Positions 43,819 to 53,458 of a stretch of 64,000 nt of DNA are shown piece after piece. The notes below the pieces were generated by a model that worked only from the letters and a program-made list of their open reading frames with translations, was not told where the DNA came from and made no database searches. Position numbers and translations under genes: made by a program. The stretch is from Geoglobus acetivorans (GTDB lineage: Archaea > Halobacteriota > Archaeoglobi > Archaeoglobales > Archaeoglobaceae), in the NCBI RefSeq assembly GCF_000789255.1, contig NZ_CP009552.1:1054001-1118000 (forward strand). The letters are read 5' to 3'. Position 1 is the stretch's first letter; each line of letters begins with the position of its first letter.

Positions 43819-44324
43819 CTGATCCCCCTTGCGTGTGAGATTACGTGCTTAGCTATGGAAACCACAATCTCCATCCCGAGCCTCACAGCGTTTTTTGATC
43901 CAGGCAGGCAGAATACTGCTTTTCCGTCGATAATTCCGGCAGTTGCCCTGCTCAGAATTGCGCTGTATCCGATTTCCTTGTAGCTCTCGATTCTGAATAT
44001 CTCGCCAAAACCGTCAAGCCTCTTCTCAAAGAGAGGTTCGATCGCCTCCACAGTAATGTCTCCGGGGTTCAGACCGGTGCCACCCGTAATTATGACCACA
44101 TCTTCCTCGCTTTCAACAACAGCCTTCCTTATCTCAGCAGCATCATCCGGAACCAGAACGTAGCTCTTCACCCTCTCTCCGAGGACTTCGGCAATCAATC
44201 TTCCCGACCCATCATCCTCAGGTATGTTCTCAACTCCCTCGATCCGGCCGTATTTCTCGAATCTCGAGGTTGAGACAGTTATAACTCTGGCAGTGTAACT
44301 CTCAACTGCCTCATGCCGGTGCAT
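43815..44324 (-). CDS. moaB: MoaB/MogA-family molybdopterin adenylyltransferase
   Basis: About 169 residues from ATG 44324, which follows AGGTGG by about 5 nt; the frame also opens at GTG 44333. Core motifs VIITGGTGLNPGD and SRATAGIIDGKAVFCLPGSKNAV are diagnostic of the MoaB/MogA fold, which adenylates molybdopterin before metal insertion (Mo or W). Start and stop of the upstream fen1 overlap by one base (TGATG), and its end overlaps cdc6 by 4 bp. Confidence 0.92.
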   Translation of the reverse strand: MHRHEAVESYTARVITVSTSRFEKYGRIEGVENIPEDDGSGRLIAEVLGERVKSYVLVPDDAAEIRKAVVESEEDVVIITGGTGLNPGDITVEAIEPLFEKRLDGFGEIFRIESYKEIGYSAILSRATAGIIDGKAVFCLPGSKNAVRLGMEIVVSIAKHVISHARGIR

Positions 44325-45334
44325 CAGAACCACCTGTCCAGGGTTGATTGAGTTGCAGATAAATTCTCCCGAATCTTCTCGACCGCCTTCTCAACCCTGT
44401 CTCTGCTGAAGTCATGCTCCTCACACAGAAATTCAATCACCCCGTCAACGTCGGGCTGACCAAACGAGATGTCATAGCTGTCCGTTACAGGCGGGTTAAG
44501 GAAAAAGTCCCGAATTTCTTCAAGATTGTCGATGCTCGCCTTCAGCATTTTCAGCGTTCTGAAAATATCTCCATACATCCTGATATATCTGAGAGCCTTC
44601 TTGGCACCGACACCCTTAATCCCGTCATTGTAATCCGTACCAACCAGCAGTGCAATATCCACAAGCTGTTCCCTGCTTATACCGAGTTCCCTGAGGTTCT
44701 TTTCAAGATAGATCACTTCCGGCCTGACATCGACATAAACGCTCCTTCCCGGTAGCTTCCTTCTACCCGTTATTGTGAGATTCCTCGCCAGAGCCGGAGA
44801 TCCGAAGAGGAGTGAGTCATAATCCTGACTGCCGGTAAAGTCCACATCGCCCTTTGCGGTCATGTATGCTGCCTGAGCTTCCCCTTCACTCGGAGCATCA
44901 ACACATGGGATTCCGAGCAATTCAAGCAACCTCTTTGAAGAGGAAACTATATACTCGTCAACCCTCGCGGCCATCATTGCGTATTTCTTTGCCTCTTCCC
45001 CTCTCTCAAGAGCAGTAGCCCACTTTTCTTCAGCCTCAATTTTCCTTTCAATCCTTTCTCTGATTTCCTTCTCTTTGAATTCTGGTGGTTTGCCATCAAA
45101 AACGTAAATGGGTCTTATACCATTCTCTATTAAATTGGCATTTCTGTAGAGAAGCCCTGAAAAATGGGATGTTATTCTCCCCTGTGAATCCTTAAGGGGG
45201 GTACCGTCCGGCTGGCGGATGGTCGTTATGAACTGATAGATTGTGTTGAAGGCATCTATGGCGATTTTCCTTCCTGAAAAAGATTCAAGTTCAACCACAT
45301 CTCTCTCAAGGATGTCACCAATATCCGCACCCAT
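44324..45334 (-). CDS. fen: Flap endonuclease FEN-1
   Basis: 336 residues, the usual archaeal length. Metal-binding motifs are [40 protein letters not shown] and [13 protein letters not shown] (helix-hairpin-helix). It ends with the PCNA-interaction box QSTLDRWF. It removes 5' flaps during Okazaki fragment maturation and repair. Only 1 bp of overlap joins it to moaB downstream. Confidence 0.97.
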   Translation of the reverse strand: MGADIGDILERDVVELESFSGRKIAIDAFNTIYQFITTIRQPDGTPLKDSQGRITSHFSGLLYRNANLIENGIRPIYVFDGKPPEFKEKEIRERIERKIEAEEKWATALERGEEAKKYAMMAARVDEYIVSSSKRLLELLGIPCVDAPSEGEAQAAYMTAKGDVDFTGSQDYDSLLFGSPALARNLTITGRRKLPGRSVYVDVRPEVIYLEKNLRELGISREQLVDIALLVGTDYNDGIKGVGAKKALRYIRMYGDIFRTLKMLKASIDNLEEIRDFFLNPPVTDSYDISFGQPDVDGVIEFLCEEHDFSRDRVEKAVEKIRENLSATQSTLDRWF

Positions 45335-45366
45335 ACGCTCAGACCTGTGCTTGAAAATAAATAACC

Positions 45367-45681
45367 TTACCTGTAAAGCCTCCTCTCAATCTTGTCAAGC
45401 CTGTCATCAATTGAATCCAGATATGCTCTCATTTTCCCCTCTATTTTCTCTTCGAGATCTGCAGAGTTTATGGCCACAGTCCTCTTGACGCTCTCGAACT
45501 CTTCCTTCATTTTTTCCATCCGGTATTCCATGCTAATCAGAAGGAGGCCGAGAGAAAGCGTTAGAAGAAACGCTGAAAAAATCACGACAGCATCCACGTT
45601 ATCGTAGAGAGACAGCCACTTCCATGTTAATATCACTGCAGAGATTATCATCACAGCGGCAAAAGCAACGTCCCTTTCCAT
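45367..45681 (-). CDS. Small membrane protein with coiled-coil tail
   Basis: About 104 residues from ATG 45681, 6 nt after a GGGGG tract; ATG 45687 is also possible. Two hydrophobic helices (about 5-25 and 33-52) precede a C-terminal coiled coil (about 53-104) ending in a second Asp-rich helix. No family recognised. The membrane anchor with cytosolic coiled coil suggests a scaffold. Near-adjacent to fen (32 bp). Confidence 0.75.
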   Translation of the reverse strand: MERDVAFAAVMIISAVILTWKWLSLYDNVDAVVIFSAFLLTLSLGLLLISMEYRMEKMKEEFESVKRTVAINSADLEEKIEGKMRAYLDSIDDRLDKIERRLYR

Positions 45682-45886
45682 TTCCATCCCCCAGAAAGTA
45701 TAATGGATTCTCATATTTATATTTTTACGGTAAAGGCCCACGAGCTTTTGTTGCCCCGACTTATTTCAGTGAAGGCAATGGAAACAGTTAATTAGTTTAA
45801 AAAAGTAGATTCTGCAGGATCAAGCCGGTGGCAGAGGGGAATCAAACCCGGAATGACAAAACATCCACCGCAGGAGGTAGACCGAA

Positions 45887-46951
45887 ATGACCCACTCAAT
45901 CCTAATATCATCTCTGGAAGAGTATTCTGGAAAGAGTGCCCTGATAATAGCCATTGGGAATATTCTGCAGGAGGAGGGTTACGAAATAGGATACTTCAAG
46001 CCATTTGCCGTAAACCCGGTGAAAAGAGAAGGAGAGATTACTGACGAGGATGCAGCCATAACTGCCCGGCAGCTCGGAATTGATGATGACGTTGTCGGGC
46101 TGATGCTGGACAGACCATATGTGGAATACATACTCAGCGCAGAACCTTCAGAAATCAGGGGGAAAATTTCTGAGAAGTATGCGGAAATCTCGAGAGGAAA
46201 GGACGTTGTATTTGTGGAAGGCTCCACAGACTACAAGACGGGCAGAGCAATCGGACTTGGGGATTTCACCGTGGCCAGACTTATTGCTCCAAAGGTCCTC
46301 ATGGTCGCAAGATATCGGAACGATTTCATTATTGATAAGCTGCTTAACTCGAAAGACGTTTTTGGGCCGATGCTGGAGAAGGTAATAATTAACAGACTGA
46401 TGGGCTACAAGCTCTCCTACGCTCAGGCCGTGGCATCCAGAGTCATAGAGTCTGCGGGAATGGATGTTCTGGGAATCATCCCGCATGATCCTCTGCTCGC
46501 AGGAGTGTTCGTCAGCGATTTAAGGGAAAAGCTTGGTGGAGAGTTCATCGTAAAGCCCGAAAAAGACACAATAATCGAACATCTGATTATCGGAGCCATG
46601 TCCCCTTCCTCGGCTCTCCGATACTTCAGAGATGTGAAAAATGCCGTTCTGATCACAGGTGGAGATAGAAACGACCTCCTGGAGGTTGCTCTCAGCGTAC
46701 CAAGTATAAAATGCATAGTACTGACAGGCAATCTTGAACCGAACAGAGCAATAATTGGACGTGCGGAGGAAAAAGGAGTTCCTGTAATACTGGTGAGCGA
46801 GGACACCCTGACAACAACAATCAGGATCGAGGAAATTTTCAGGAAAGCGAGGGTTACTGGCGAGATTAAGGCACAAAGGATCAAAACACTTGTAAAGAAC
46901 CACATTAGAATTGAAGAACTGAAAAAATACTTAGGACTGCAGGATGCTTAA
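45887..46951 (+). CDS. BioD-like/DRTGG-domain protein
   Basis: 354 residues. The N-terminal half resembles a dethiobiotin synthetase/CobQ-like P-loop fold (residues 1-200, with EYSGKSALIIAIG as P-loop); the C-terminal half is a DRTGG domain (AVLITGGDRNDLLEVAL). This combination occurs as the N-terminal part of some phosphotransacetylases and as stand-alone archaeal proteins of unknown activity. It has a strong GGAGGTA ribosome site 8 nt before the ATG. It overlaps the convergent 46931 gene by 21 bp. Confidence 0.85.
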   Translation: MTHSILISSLEEYSGKSALIIAIGNILQEEGYEIGYFKPFAVNPVKREGEITDEDAAITARQLGIDDDVVGLMLDRPYVEYILSAEPSEIRGKISEKYAEISRGKDVVFVEGSTDYKTGRAIGLGDFTVARLIAPKVLMVARYRNDFIIDKLLNSKDVFGPMLEKVIINRLMGYKLSYAQAVASRVIESAGMDVLGIIPHDPLLAGVFVSDLREKLGGEFIVKPEKDTIIEHLIIGAMSPSSALRYFRDVKNAVLITGGDRNDLLEVALSVPSIKCIVLTGNLEPNRAIIGRAEEKGVPVILVSEDTLTTTIRIEEIFRKARVTGEIKAQRIKTLVKNHIRIEELKKYLGLQDA

Positions 46952-47575
46952 AACCATGGCCTCGACCTCTCCAAGCTTATCCTTTATTGACAGAATTTCC
47001 TGATGGTCAAGTTCGCCCTTCCTGTCAAGCGATGCATCAACAAACATGCCCTCGCTCACGACATTTCCAAACTGTCTTGGAGGCAGGTAGCTCACAACCG
47101 CATATCTTCCGCTCCTGAATACCTCAGAATTCGTTACAACGTCCATTTTAAACCCACAATCAACGTTGCACAGCCACAAATTTTCCGAAAGCTGAGTTAC
47201 TGAAATTATCTCTCCCGAAAAATACCTGATAGCTTCGTAAGCCTTCTGAATTTCACCTCTCTTAAGGAGAGACGGAAGAAATCTCAGGTACTCAAGCCAG
47301 TATCTGGATGTGAGGTAGTGAAAATCCCTTTCAGCAGAGGCAATGGCTTCCAGAATCCCGTTCGCAGACTGGGAAATTTTGACAGTCGTTTCATACTCTG
47401 CCAGTTCTCCAAAGGGCATGTACGAATATTTGATTATCTGAATCTCACTCTTCAGTTCCTGAACCTTCTTAACAAGCTCTTTCCTTCTCTGAACCCTAAC
47501 ATTATTCAGGGACTTTTCAAGCTCTGAAAAAGCTTTTTCAGCGAGCCTTATTCTGATGTCGTTCGCCGTGTCCAT
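46931..47575 (-). CDS. Coiled-coil protein with tRNA-binding-like OB-fold end
   Basis: 214 residues. A helical/coiled-coil N-terminus (about 1-100) is followed from about residue 115 by a segment resembling the EMAP/CsaA tRNA-binding OB-fold: LWLCNVDCG, VVTNSEVF, then YAVVSYLPPRQFGNVVSEGMFVDAS, which matches the N-L-x-P-R ... G-x-x-S-x-G-M pattern of that family. A role in RNA binding is inferred. It sits 9 bp downstream of the methyltransferase on the same strand. Confidence 0.7.
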   Translation of the reverse strand: MDTANDIRIRLAEKAFSELEKSLNNVRVQRRKELVKKVQELKSEIQIIKYSYMPFGELAEYETTVKISQSANGILEAIASAERDFHYLTSRYWLEYLRFLPSLLKRGEIQKAYEAIRYFSGEIISVTQLSENLWLCNVDCGFKMDVVTNSEVFRSGRYAVVSYLPPRQFGNVVSEGMFVDASLDRKGELDHQEILSIKDKLGEVEAMVLSILQS

Positions 47576-47584
47576 ACAACCACC

Positions 47585-48202
47585 TCAGGGCTTCCTGCCC
47601 GAAATTATTACAACAAGTTTATCCCAGAAAAAGTAAGGGCCCATTTCAACGAACCTTATGTCCTCAAGTCCAGCTTTCTGCATCCACAGTATCATCTGCT
47701 GCGTGGATGGGAAAAGCATTATCCCTTCCGCAAATTTCCTCGCTAACGGGTTGTCGGGCTTTCTTGGGGCGAGTATTACCACCCTGCCACCTTTTTTCGT
47801 TACTCTCGCCATTTCTTTAATCCCCTCAGCAGGATGCGGCCAGTACTCTATGCTCCCGGCAGAAATGGAAGCGTCGAAAACATCATCTCCAAAAGGCAGA
47901 TTCTCGGCATCCCCCCTTATGAAGTTTGATCCGGGATACCTTGCTATCGCCTTTGCCATCTGTTCCGGGGTTAGATCAACCGCAACAACATTGCTTTCCC
48001 CAACCCTCCTCACGATCTCCTGTGTCGTAAAGCCAGTTCCACAACCAACCTCAAGGACAAAATCGCCCTTCGCAACCCTGGCCATGTCGACAACAGTTTT
48101 TCTCATCTCGTCCGAATAAAAAAACGGGTTCACGAAATCGTATATTTTTGAAAAATATTTGTAAAAGGTTCTTGCCCTTTTCTTATCCTCAAGGATCCCC
48201 AT
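47585..48202 (-). CDS. Class I SAM-dependent methyltransferase (UbiE-like)
   Basis: 205 residues: motif I VLEVGCGTGFTTQEI, motif II VVAVDLTPEQM, motif III FIRGDAENLPFGDDVFDASISAGSIEYWPHP, then a C-terminal hydrophobic helix. The layout is that of menaquinone/ubiquinone or MPBQ-type methyltransferases. Archaeoglobales use menaquinone and this could act on it, but the substrate is not proven. Three bases downstream of S6e on the same strand. Confidence 0.88.
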   Translation of the reverse strand: MGILEDKKRARTFYKYFSKIYDFVNPFFYSDEMRKTVVDMARVAKGDFVLEVGCGTGFTTQEIVRRVGESNVVAVDLTPEQMAKAIARYPGSNFIRGDAENLPFGDDVFDASISAGSIEYWPHPAEGIKEMARVTKKGGRVVILAPRKPDNPLARKFAEGIMLFPSTQQMILWMQKAGLEDIRFVEMGPYFFWDKLVVIISGRKP

Positions 48203-48205
48203 AAT

Positions 48206-48595
48206 TTACTCCTGCTGGCTCTTGAAATACTCCTCCAGAGGGACCTTTCCGTGCTTGACAACCTTCATGTTTATCTGGACGATGTCCCTCGTTATCACCC
48301 TGCCCCTGACCATCTTTTTCTTTCTGATACCCCTTTCTCTCGGTCTGTATCCAACGCCTCCTGAAAGCAGGATTCTTTTTCTGACAGGGCCGGGGATGTC
48401 CGGTCTTATCGGGAATCCGTCCTTATCGCTCCCTCCGGTGATGACAAGCTCATAATCGGGAGGAAGCTCAACAAGGGTCCCGTTTATTGAATCACCAACT
48501 TCCTTACCGATCAGCTTGTTTGCGTTTGCACCGCTAATTACCTTCTGATACGCTCTCCCGGTTGAAGGATCTGAAATCACGACTTTAAACTCCAT
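48206..48595 (-). CDS. rps6e: 30S ribosomal protein S6e
   Basis: 129 residues matching archaeal eS6: MEFKVVISDP start, GKEVGDSINGTLVELPPDYELVITGG, and DIPGPVRKRILLSGGVGYRPRERGIRKKKMVRG basic core. Located on the small subunit. It follows infB on the same strand (104 bp), a common archaeal neighbourhood. Confidence 0.97.
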   Translation of the reverse strand: MEFKVVISDPSTGRAYQKVISGANANKLIGKEVGDSINGTLVELPPDYELVITGGSDKDGFPIRPDIPGPVRKRILLSGGVGYRPRERGIRKKKMVRGRVITRDIVQINMKVVKHGKVPLEEYFKSQQE

Positions 48596-48699
48596 CTTTC
48601 ATCACCCCATCTGATTCTTACCTTTTTGAGAGGTTATTGCAAGAGATTGAAGCTTCTGAAATGAAGATGTTAATATACATTACGTCTCACCGCCCGAGC

Positions 48700-50466
48700 T
48701 CACTTCCCCCAGAACCGGTTTTCTTTTCGCTTTATCTCAAGGAACTCCTTAAGAGCCATCTTTGTCCCCTCGCTCAGCGTGTCCACAAGCTCCCTCTCAA
48801 TGATTCTCGCATGTCTTTCCGGCAAATCAACATAGAGGACCTCATCACCCTCAATCTGTCTGCCAACAGTAACACCATCTATCGCAACTGCCACCTCATC
48901 CCCTTCCTTCGCAACACTGATGTATTCGCCCATTTTCTGCATGCTCCTCACAAAGCCCACCGGAGTGCCGTCTGGCTTTATCAGCTTAACATCCTTTCTG
49001 AGTTCTCCCCCAAGAACCTTCACACCGATTACTGCGGGTTTGCTCCTCCTGAATATGTAGTTCTTGAGCAATTGAATCTTGCCGGGCATGATGAGCGACT
49101 CGATCTTCTGCTTCTCCCTCTTTCGTTTCTCCTCCTCCCTCCACTGGGTGAAATTATCTATCAGGCTGTAGATGATCTGATCCGTGAAAATCCTGACACC
49201 GTATTTCTGAGCCTCTTCCTCTATTCCAGGAAGAAGTTTCACGTTGAAACCTATGATAACCCTGTTCAGCTCATCCCTGTTGGCTGACGCTTCGATAACG
49301 TCCTTCTTAGTTACATCACCCACCTGGGCTTTCTTTATCGGAATGCCCAGCTCTCTGAACTCATTGATCAGCGCCTCAAGAGAGCCCAGAGTGTCGGTTC
49401 TGATTATCACTCCTTCATCATCGGTTTCAATCGTTATCTCCTGATACTCCTTCTGTATTCTATCTTCAAATGCCTTTATATCCTCATCGCCCTCAACAGT
49501 TTCGAATTCGCTGCCTGCAAGGACGTTCTCTATGTCGGGGGCCACAACCTTGATTCCTGCCGCTGCAGTAACACTCTCAACGCTCTTGAACCTGCTTTCA
49601 AGCCTCATTTCCTTCGCAGGCCTGGGCCGGAAGATGCCTCTGACGTGCGTTACAATAACGCCCTCAATCCCGCCGATTACAATCCTGTCTCCAACATGCA
49701 GGGTTCCATCGTAGAGGATCGCATCGAACGTCAATCCAAGACCCTTTTCCTCCTTCACTTCCAGGACTGTGCCCCTTGCCTTACCCTCCACATGGAGTCT
49801 GAGATTGCTTTCGAGGTACCTCTGAGCCAGGCCAGTAAGGAGCAGAAGAAGCTCGGGAATGCCCTCCCCGGTCATTGCAGATATTGGCACTATGGCAATA
49901 TTCCTCGTGAAGTCCCTTATTCTGTCAAATCTGTCGGCTGAAAATCCACGCTGATACAGCTCACCGATAAGCTCGTAAATTTTGTTGTCCAGCCTCTGCT
50001 TCACGACATCGTCCTGCAAGGAGTAACTCTTCATGAACGGAGAGCCATCCTGGCTCTTCCATCCCGGAACCTTGTCAATCTTGTTCGCCGCAACAATGAA
50101 AGGAGTTTTGAATGTCTTGAGGATCATCAGAGCTTCTTCCGTCTGAGGTTTAAAGCCTTCGTTTATGTCAATGATCAAAATCGCAAGATCGGCTAAAGCC
50201 CCCCCTCTCTTCCTCAGATTTGTGAAGGCCTTGTGGCCAGGAGTGTCAATAAATAATAGTCCGGGAATGACCACATTGGCATTCCAGACCTCCCTGCAGA
50301 TGTCCTTGATGACTGTGAGAGGGACCTCTGTGGCTCCGATGTGCTGGGTTATCCCCCCTGCTTCTCTTGCAGTAACATTGCTCCTTCTGATTCTATCCAG
50401 TAGTGTTGTTTTGCCGTGATCCACATGTCCGAGGACAGCAACAATCGGCGTTCTCAGCTGCTTCAT
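48700..50466 (-). CDS. infB: Translation initiation factor aIF5B (IF2-like)
   Basis: 588 residues with G1 [10 protein letters not shown]3 DTPGHKAF, G4 NKID, then domains II-IV typical of IF2/eIF5B. No intein. It joins ribosomal subunits and helps place initiator tRNA. The start overlaps the end of ndk by 4 bp (ATGA). Confidence 0.97.
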   Translation of the reverse strand: MKQLRTPIVAVLGHVDHGKTTLLDRIRRSNVTAREAGGITQHIGATEVPLTVIKDICREVWNANVVIPGLLFIDTPGHKAFTNLRKRGGALADLAILIIDINEGFKPQTEEALMILKTFKTPFIVAANKIDKVPGWKSQDGSPFMKSYSLQDDVVKQRLDNKIYELIGELYQRGFSADRFDRIRDFTRNIAIVPISAMTGEGIPELLLLLTGLAQRYLESNLRLHVEGKARGTVLEVKEEKGLGLTFDAILYDGTLHVGDRIVIGGIEGVIVTHVRGIFRPRPAKEMRLESRFKSVESVTAAAGIKVVAPDIENVLAGSEFETVEGDEDIKAFEDRIQKEYQEITIETDDEGVIIRTDTLGSLEALINEFRELGIPIKKAQVGDVTKKDVIEASANRDELNRVIIGFNVKLLPGIEEEAQKYGVRIFTDQIIYSLIDNFTQWREEEKRKREKQKIESLIMPGKIQLLKNYIFRRSKPAVIGVKVLGGELRKDVKLIKPDGTPVGFVRSMQKMGEYISVAKEGDEVAVAIDGVTVGRQIEGDEVLYVDLPERHARIIERELVDTLSEGTKMALKEFLEIKRKENRFWGK

Positions 50467-50915
50467 TTTTCGTAAACCCAGTCTTCATCGACTTTTGCGT
50501 AATCGAAAATCTCATCCGGTTTAAAGAAGAGGCCGATTTCCCTCTCCGCAGACTGCAATGAGTCCGAGGCATGAACAACGTTTCTTCCGGTATCCATCGC
50601 AAGGTCTCCCCTCACAGTACCGGGAGCAGCCTCGGCAGGATTGGTCTTGCCGATCATCGTCCTCACAACGCTCACGGCATTTCTTCCCTCAACCACCATT
50701 GCAACTACAGGCCCTGAGGTGATATAATCGATAAGAGCATTGAAAAATGGTTTTTCTTTATGCTCTGCATAGTGCTGTTCCGCAAGCTCCCTGCTGATCC
50801 AGAGCATTTTCATTGCAGCGATTTTCAGGCCCTTCCTCTCAAACCGGGATATGATCTCTCCTGCAAGACCCCTCTGAACACCGTCGGGCTTGATCATGAC
50901 AAAGGTCCGTTCCAT
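50463..50915 (-). CDS. ndk: Nucleoside diphosphate kinase
   Basis: 150 residues from ATG 50915 ([16 protein letters not shown]), preceded by GGAGGT at 8 nt; an upstream in-frame GTG at 50951 gives an atypical N-terminus. The active site His is in [10 protein letters not shown]. It makes NTPs from NDPs. Member of the L7Ae-S28e-L24e-Ndk-aIF5B operon. Confidence 0.97.
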   Translation of the reverse strand: MERTFVMIKPDGVQRGLAGEIISRFERKGLKIAAMKMLWISRELAEQHYAEHKEKPFFNALIDYITSGPVVAMVVEGRNAVSVVRTMIGKTNPAEAAPGTVRGDLAMDTGRNVVHASDSLQSAEREIGLFFKPDEIFDYAKVDEDWVYEK

Positions 50916-50917
50916 GA

Positions 50918-51106
50918 TTACTGACCTCCCTTGACATAGTATTTCGTCCACTTAACCCTCCTCGGATTTCGCCCCAGTTTGACCATGTTTTTCTCGCACT
51001 TTCTTGAGCAGAAATGAAGGATTCTGCCGTCCCTTCTCACATAGATCTTGCCCGTCCCTGGCTCAATTTCCTCGCCACAGAAAGAGCATATTTTCTTTTC
51101 AAGCAC
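50918..51106 (-). CDS. rpl24e: 50S ribosomal protein L24e
   Basis: About 62 residues from GTG 51106 (or TTG 51109), reading [19 protein letters not shown] with the CSFC ... CSRKC zinc finger typical of eL24. An AGGTG at 51116-51120 fits either start. Three bases separate it from ndk. Confidence 0.94.
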   Translation of the reverse strand: MLEKKICSFCGEEIEPGTGKIYVRRDGRILHFCSRKCEKNMVKLGRNPRRVKWTKYYVKGGQ

Positions 51107-51119
51107 CAATGTTATCACC

Positions 51120-51335
51120 TCACTTAACCGCCAGTTTCCTTGCCTCTCTTGCAGTCTCCTTGATCATGAGAATATCTCCAATTCTTACAGGCCCGAACAC
51201 GTTCCTCGTTATGATTCTGCCCTTGTTATCTCCTCCAAGAACCCTTACCTTTACCTGAGTAGCCTCACCGTGCATTCCTGTCCTGCCCACTATCTCAACA
51301 ACCTCGGCTGGTTGAATATCTTCATCTTCCGCCAT
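51120..51335 (-). CDS. rps28e: 30S ribosomal protein S28e
   Basis: 71 residues from ATG 51335 ([20 protein letters not shown]), 7 nt after AGGTGA; the ATG two codons earlier is too close to the ribosome site. The OB-fold ends [18 protein letters not shown]. Conserved operon member. Confidence 0.96.
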   Translation of the reverse strand: MAEDEDIQPAEVVEIVGRTGMHGEATQVKVRVLGGDNKGRIITRNVFGPVRIGDILMIKETAREARKLAVK

Positions 51336-51361
51336 AACCATTCACCTCAAAAAAGAGATAT

Positions 51362-51724
51362 TTATTTTTTGAGTCCGTTAACTTTGGTAACAATATCCTC
51401 AAGCTCTTTCTTTGCCTCTCCCTCGCTGAGGATCGCTGCCGCAGCACATGCGACCTGAATTCCGGCTGCGTTTCCAAGATCTTCCTTGCTCTTCACGTAA
51501 ATGTATGGAATGTTCTTCTCCTCGCAGAGAAGAGGCAGATGAGCCACAACCTCAGGTGGGTCCACATCCATCGCAATATATACAAGCTTTGCAAGCCCCC
51601 TCTCCACAGACTTCGTCGTTTCGTTGGTCCCTTTCTTTACCTTCCCCGTTTCCCTTACCTTCTGCAGCAATACAAGCGCTTCATTCTGCAATTCCTCAGG
51701 AACATCAAACCTGACATACACCAT
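51362..51724 (-). CDS. rpl7ae: Ribosomal protein L7Ae / box C/D RNP core protein
   Basis: 120 residues from ATG 51724, 7 nt after GGAGGT. Sequence core [44 protein letters not shown] is highly like Archaeoglobus L7Ae. It binds kink-turns in rRNA and in box C/D, H/ACA and RNase P RNAs, so it is the expected partner of the guide RNAs at 3210 and 10530. Confidence 0.97.
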   Translation of the reverse strand: MVYVRFDVPEELQNEALVLLQKVRETGKVKKGTNETTKSVERGLAKLVYIAMDVDPPEVVAHLPLLCEEKNIPYIYVKSKEDLGNAAGIQVACAAAAILSEGEAKKELEDIVTKVNGLKK

Positions 51725-51855
51725 CTTCATGCACCTCCTTCACATGTGTTCATCATTCATCGGCTCTTCGCCTCTTTGCCGTGAGGATATAAATCTTTTT
51801 GCCAGAATTCCGGGTGGATTTATAAAGACTTTGGCAGGTAAATACTGTCGGAGAC

Positions 51856-52188
51856 ATGGAGATGGATTTTAAAAACATTAAACATGAGAAAAACAGGGTG
51901 AGAAAGAAAATCTGGGACGAAATGATTGAGAGAAGGATAGCCAGATTTCCGTATCCTCCTCATGGCAGAATACCGAATTTTGCCTGAGCTGAAAAATGTG
52001 CCGAATGGCTTGGAATGATAAAGGAATGGAAAAAAGCCGAAGTGGTGAAGGTAAACCCGGACAGTCCTGAGAGATGCGAGCGTCTTTCAAAGATTGAATC
52101 CATTGAGTTTATCGTCGAAGGAAGTGTGGCAGTCAACCGTTATGGCGAGAGACTCGGCAAGAGAGAGGGATACGAGACCTTGAATTGA
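51856..52188 (+). pseudogene. Decayed 5-formyltetrahydrofolate cyclo-ligase-like gene
   Basis: The frame from ATG 51856 reads IRKK-type helix, then RRIARFPYPPHGRIPNFA, then an in-frame TGA at 51985 where the family has Gly (GGA), then AEKCAEWLGMIKEW and VKVNPDSPERCER. It then jumps to VEGSVAVNRYGERLGKREGYETLN and stops at 52186-52188. The block between NPDSP and GSVAVN is much shorter than in the full family, and the C-terminal third is missing. A nonsense change plus an internal deletion plus truncation indicate a dead gene. Confidence 0.7.
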
Positions 52189-52284
52189 TTGAATCCGGAT
52201 GAGTGAAAATTCACATTTTCAATCCCTGTGCTCAGAAATCAATACTTCAAAAGTTTTAAATCATTAATCGATTAATTAAATTAC

Positions 52285-52809
52285 ATGAGTTCCATCAGCG
52301 AAAAGATGGTTGAAGCATTAAACGAGCAGCTCAACTGGGAGCTGTACTCCGCATACATTTACCTCTCCATGGCAGCATACTTCGATTCCATCGAGCTAAA
52401 GGGCTTTGCCAACTGGATGAGAGTCCAGTGGCAGGAGGAGATAACACATGCAATGAGATTTTATGACTACATAAACGAGAGGGGAGGGAGGGTGAAGCTT
52501 CATGCCATTCAGGAGCCGAAAGCAGAGTGGTCATCACCACTCGAAGCTTTTGAAGAGGCATACAATCACGAGGTCGGCGTAACCAAGAGGATCCACAATC
52601 TGATCGACCTCGCCCTTTCGGAGAAGGACTACGCAACGTACAACATGCTTCAGTGGTTTGTGGCTGAACAGGTGGAAGAAGAAGCTTCAACAAGCGAAAT
52701 TGTCGGTAAGCTCCGCCTTATAGGAGACGATAAGCACGCTCTGCTCCTGCTCGATCAGGAGCTTGGAAAGAGACAGTTCAACCCTCCTGCAGATGCTCAG
52801 GAGGTTTAA
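52285..52809 (+). CDS. ftn: Ferritin
   Basis: 174 residues, an all-helical four-helix bundle with ferroxidase pattern: NEQLNWELYSAYIYLSMA (Glu on helix A), WQEEITHAMRFYDYI (Glu/His on helix B), and the C-terminal helices with EQVEEEASTSEI. Close in layout to Archaeoglobus ferritin. It stores iron as ferric oxide and controls the Fe(II) pool. It is followed, 33 bp on, by rubrerythrin on the same strand, a usual oxidative stress pairing. Confidence 0.95.
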   Translation: MSSISEKMVEALNEQLNWELYSAYIYLSMAAYFDSIELKGFANWMRVQWQEEITHAMRFYDYINERGGRVKLHAIQEPKAEWSSPLEAFEEAYNHEVGVTKRIHNLIDLALSEKDYATYNMLQWFVAEQVEEEASTSEIVGKLRLIGDDKHALLLLDQELGKRQFNPPADAQEV

Positions 52810-52842
52810 AAGTTTGAATTTAAAAAAAAGAGGTGAGAAAGT

Positions 52843-53418
52843 ATGTCTGAAACTTTAGAGAATCTGGTTAAGGCATTCATAGGAGAGAGCATGGCAAGAA
52901 ACAGGTACACGTTCTACGCAAAGGTCGCCAAGGATGAGGGTTACGTGTTCCTGCAGAGGGTATTTCTCGAAACTGCTGAAAACGAGAAGGAACATGCCGA
53001 AAATCTCCTCAAATACATACAGCAGCTGAGAGGAGATGCCGGGTCCCTGACGATTGAAGCCGAGGCTCCACTCGTCTGGGGAACCACGGTGGAAAACCTG
53101 AAAACAGCAATAGCTGGAGAACACCACGAAAATTCCGTGATGTATCCTGAATTTGCAGATGTGGCTGAGAAGGAAGGATATTCAGATATAGCTGAAAGAC
53201 TGAGAGCAATTGGAAAGGCAGAGGAACATCACGAAAAGAGATACAGAAGACTCCTCGAAGAGATTGAGAAAGGTACGTTTTTCAAGAGGGATGAAGAAAC
53301 TGAATGGATCTGCCTCGAATGCGGATATGTCCATTACGGGACCGAGCCGCCGGAAGAGTGCCCAAGCTGCGGACATTCCAGGGCATATTACGTGGCAAAG
53401 GACCTGCTATCCCTTTAA
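52843..53418 (+). CDS. rbr: Rubrerythrin
   Basis: 191 residues. A diiron four-helix bundle (MARNRYTFYAKVAKDEG; ENEKEHAENLL; GEHHENSVMYPEFA; KAEEHHEKRY) is joined to a C-terminal rubredoxin domain with WICLECGYVHYG ... CPSCGHSRAYYV (two CxxC pairs). It reduces hydrogen peroxide using reduced rubredoxin. Preceded by the ribosome site GAGGTGAG. Confidence 0.96.
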   Translation: MSETLENLVKAFIGESMARNRYTFYAKVAKDEGYVFLQRVFLETAENEKEHAENLLKYIQQLRGDAGSLTIEAEAPLVWGTTVENLKTAIAGEHHENSVMYPEFADVAEKEGYSDIAERLRAIGKAEEHHEKRYRRLLEEIEKGTFFKRDEETEWICLECGYVHYGTEPPEECPSCGHSRAYYVAKDLLSL

Positions 53419-53458
53419 TTTTTTACAAAAATATTTTCGGAATTAAAAATGCAATAAT

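Noticed and set aside
42754-45366. Replication origin next to cdc6
   Set aside because: The gene overlaps both neighbours, and no AT-rich intergenic region or origin-recognition-box repeats occur beside it.
45742-45886. Partial tRNA or att remnant (GGGGAATCAAACCCGG near 45837-45852)
   Set aside because: It resembles a T-arm by chance, but no acceptor, D- or anticodon stem can be built around it.
51985-51987. TGA as selenocysteine or read-through in the cyclo-ligase-like gene
   Set aside because: The family has Gly, not Cys, at this place, no SECIS-like hairpin is evident, and the gene is also internally deleted and truncated.
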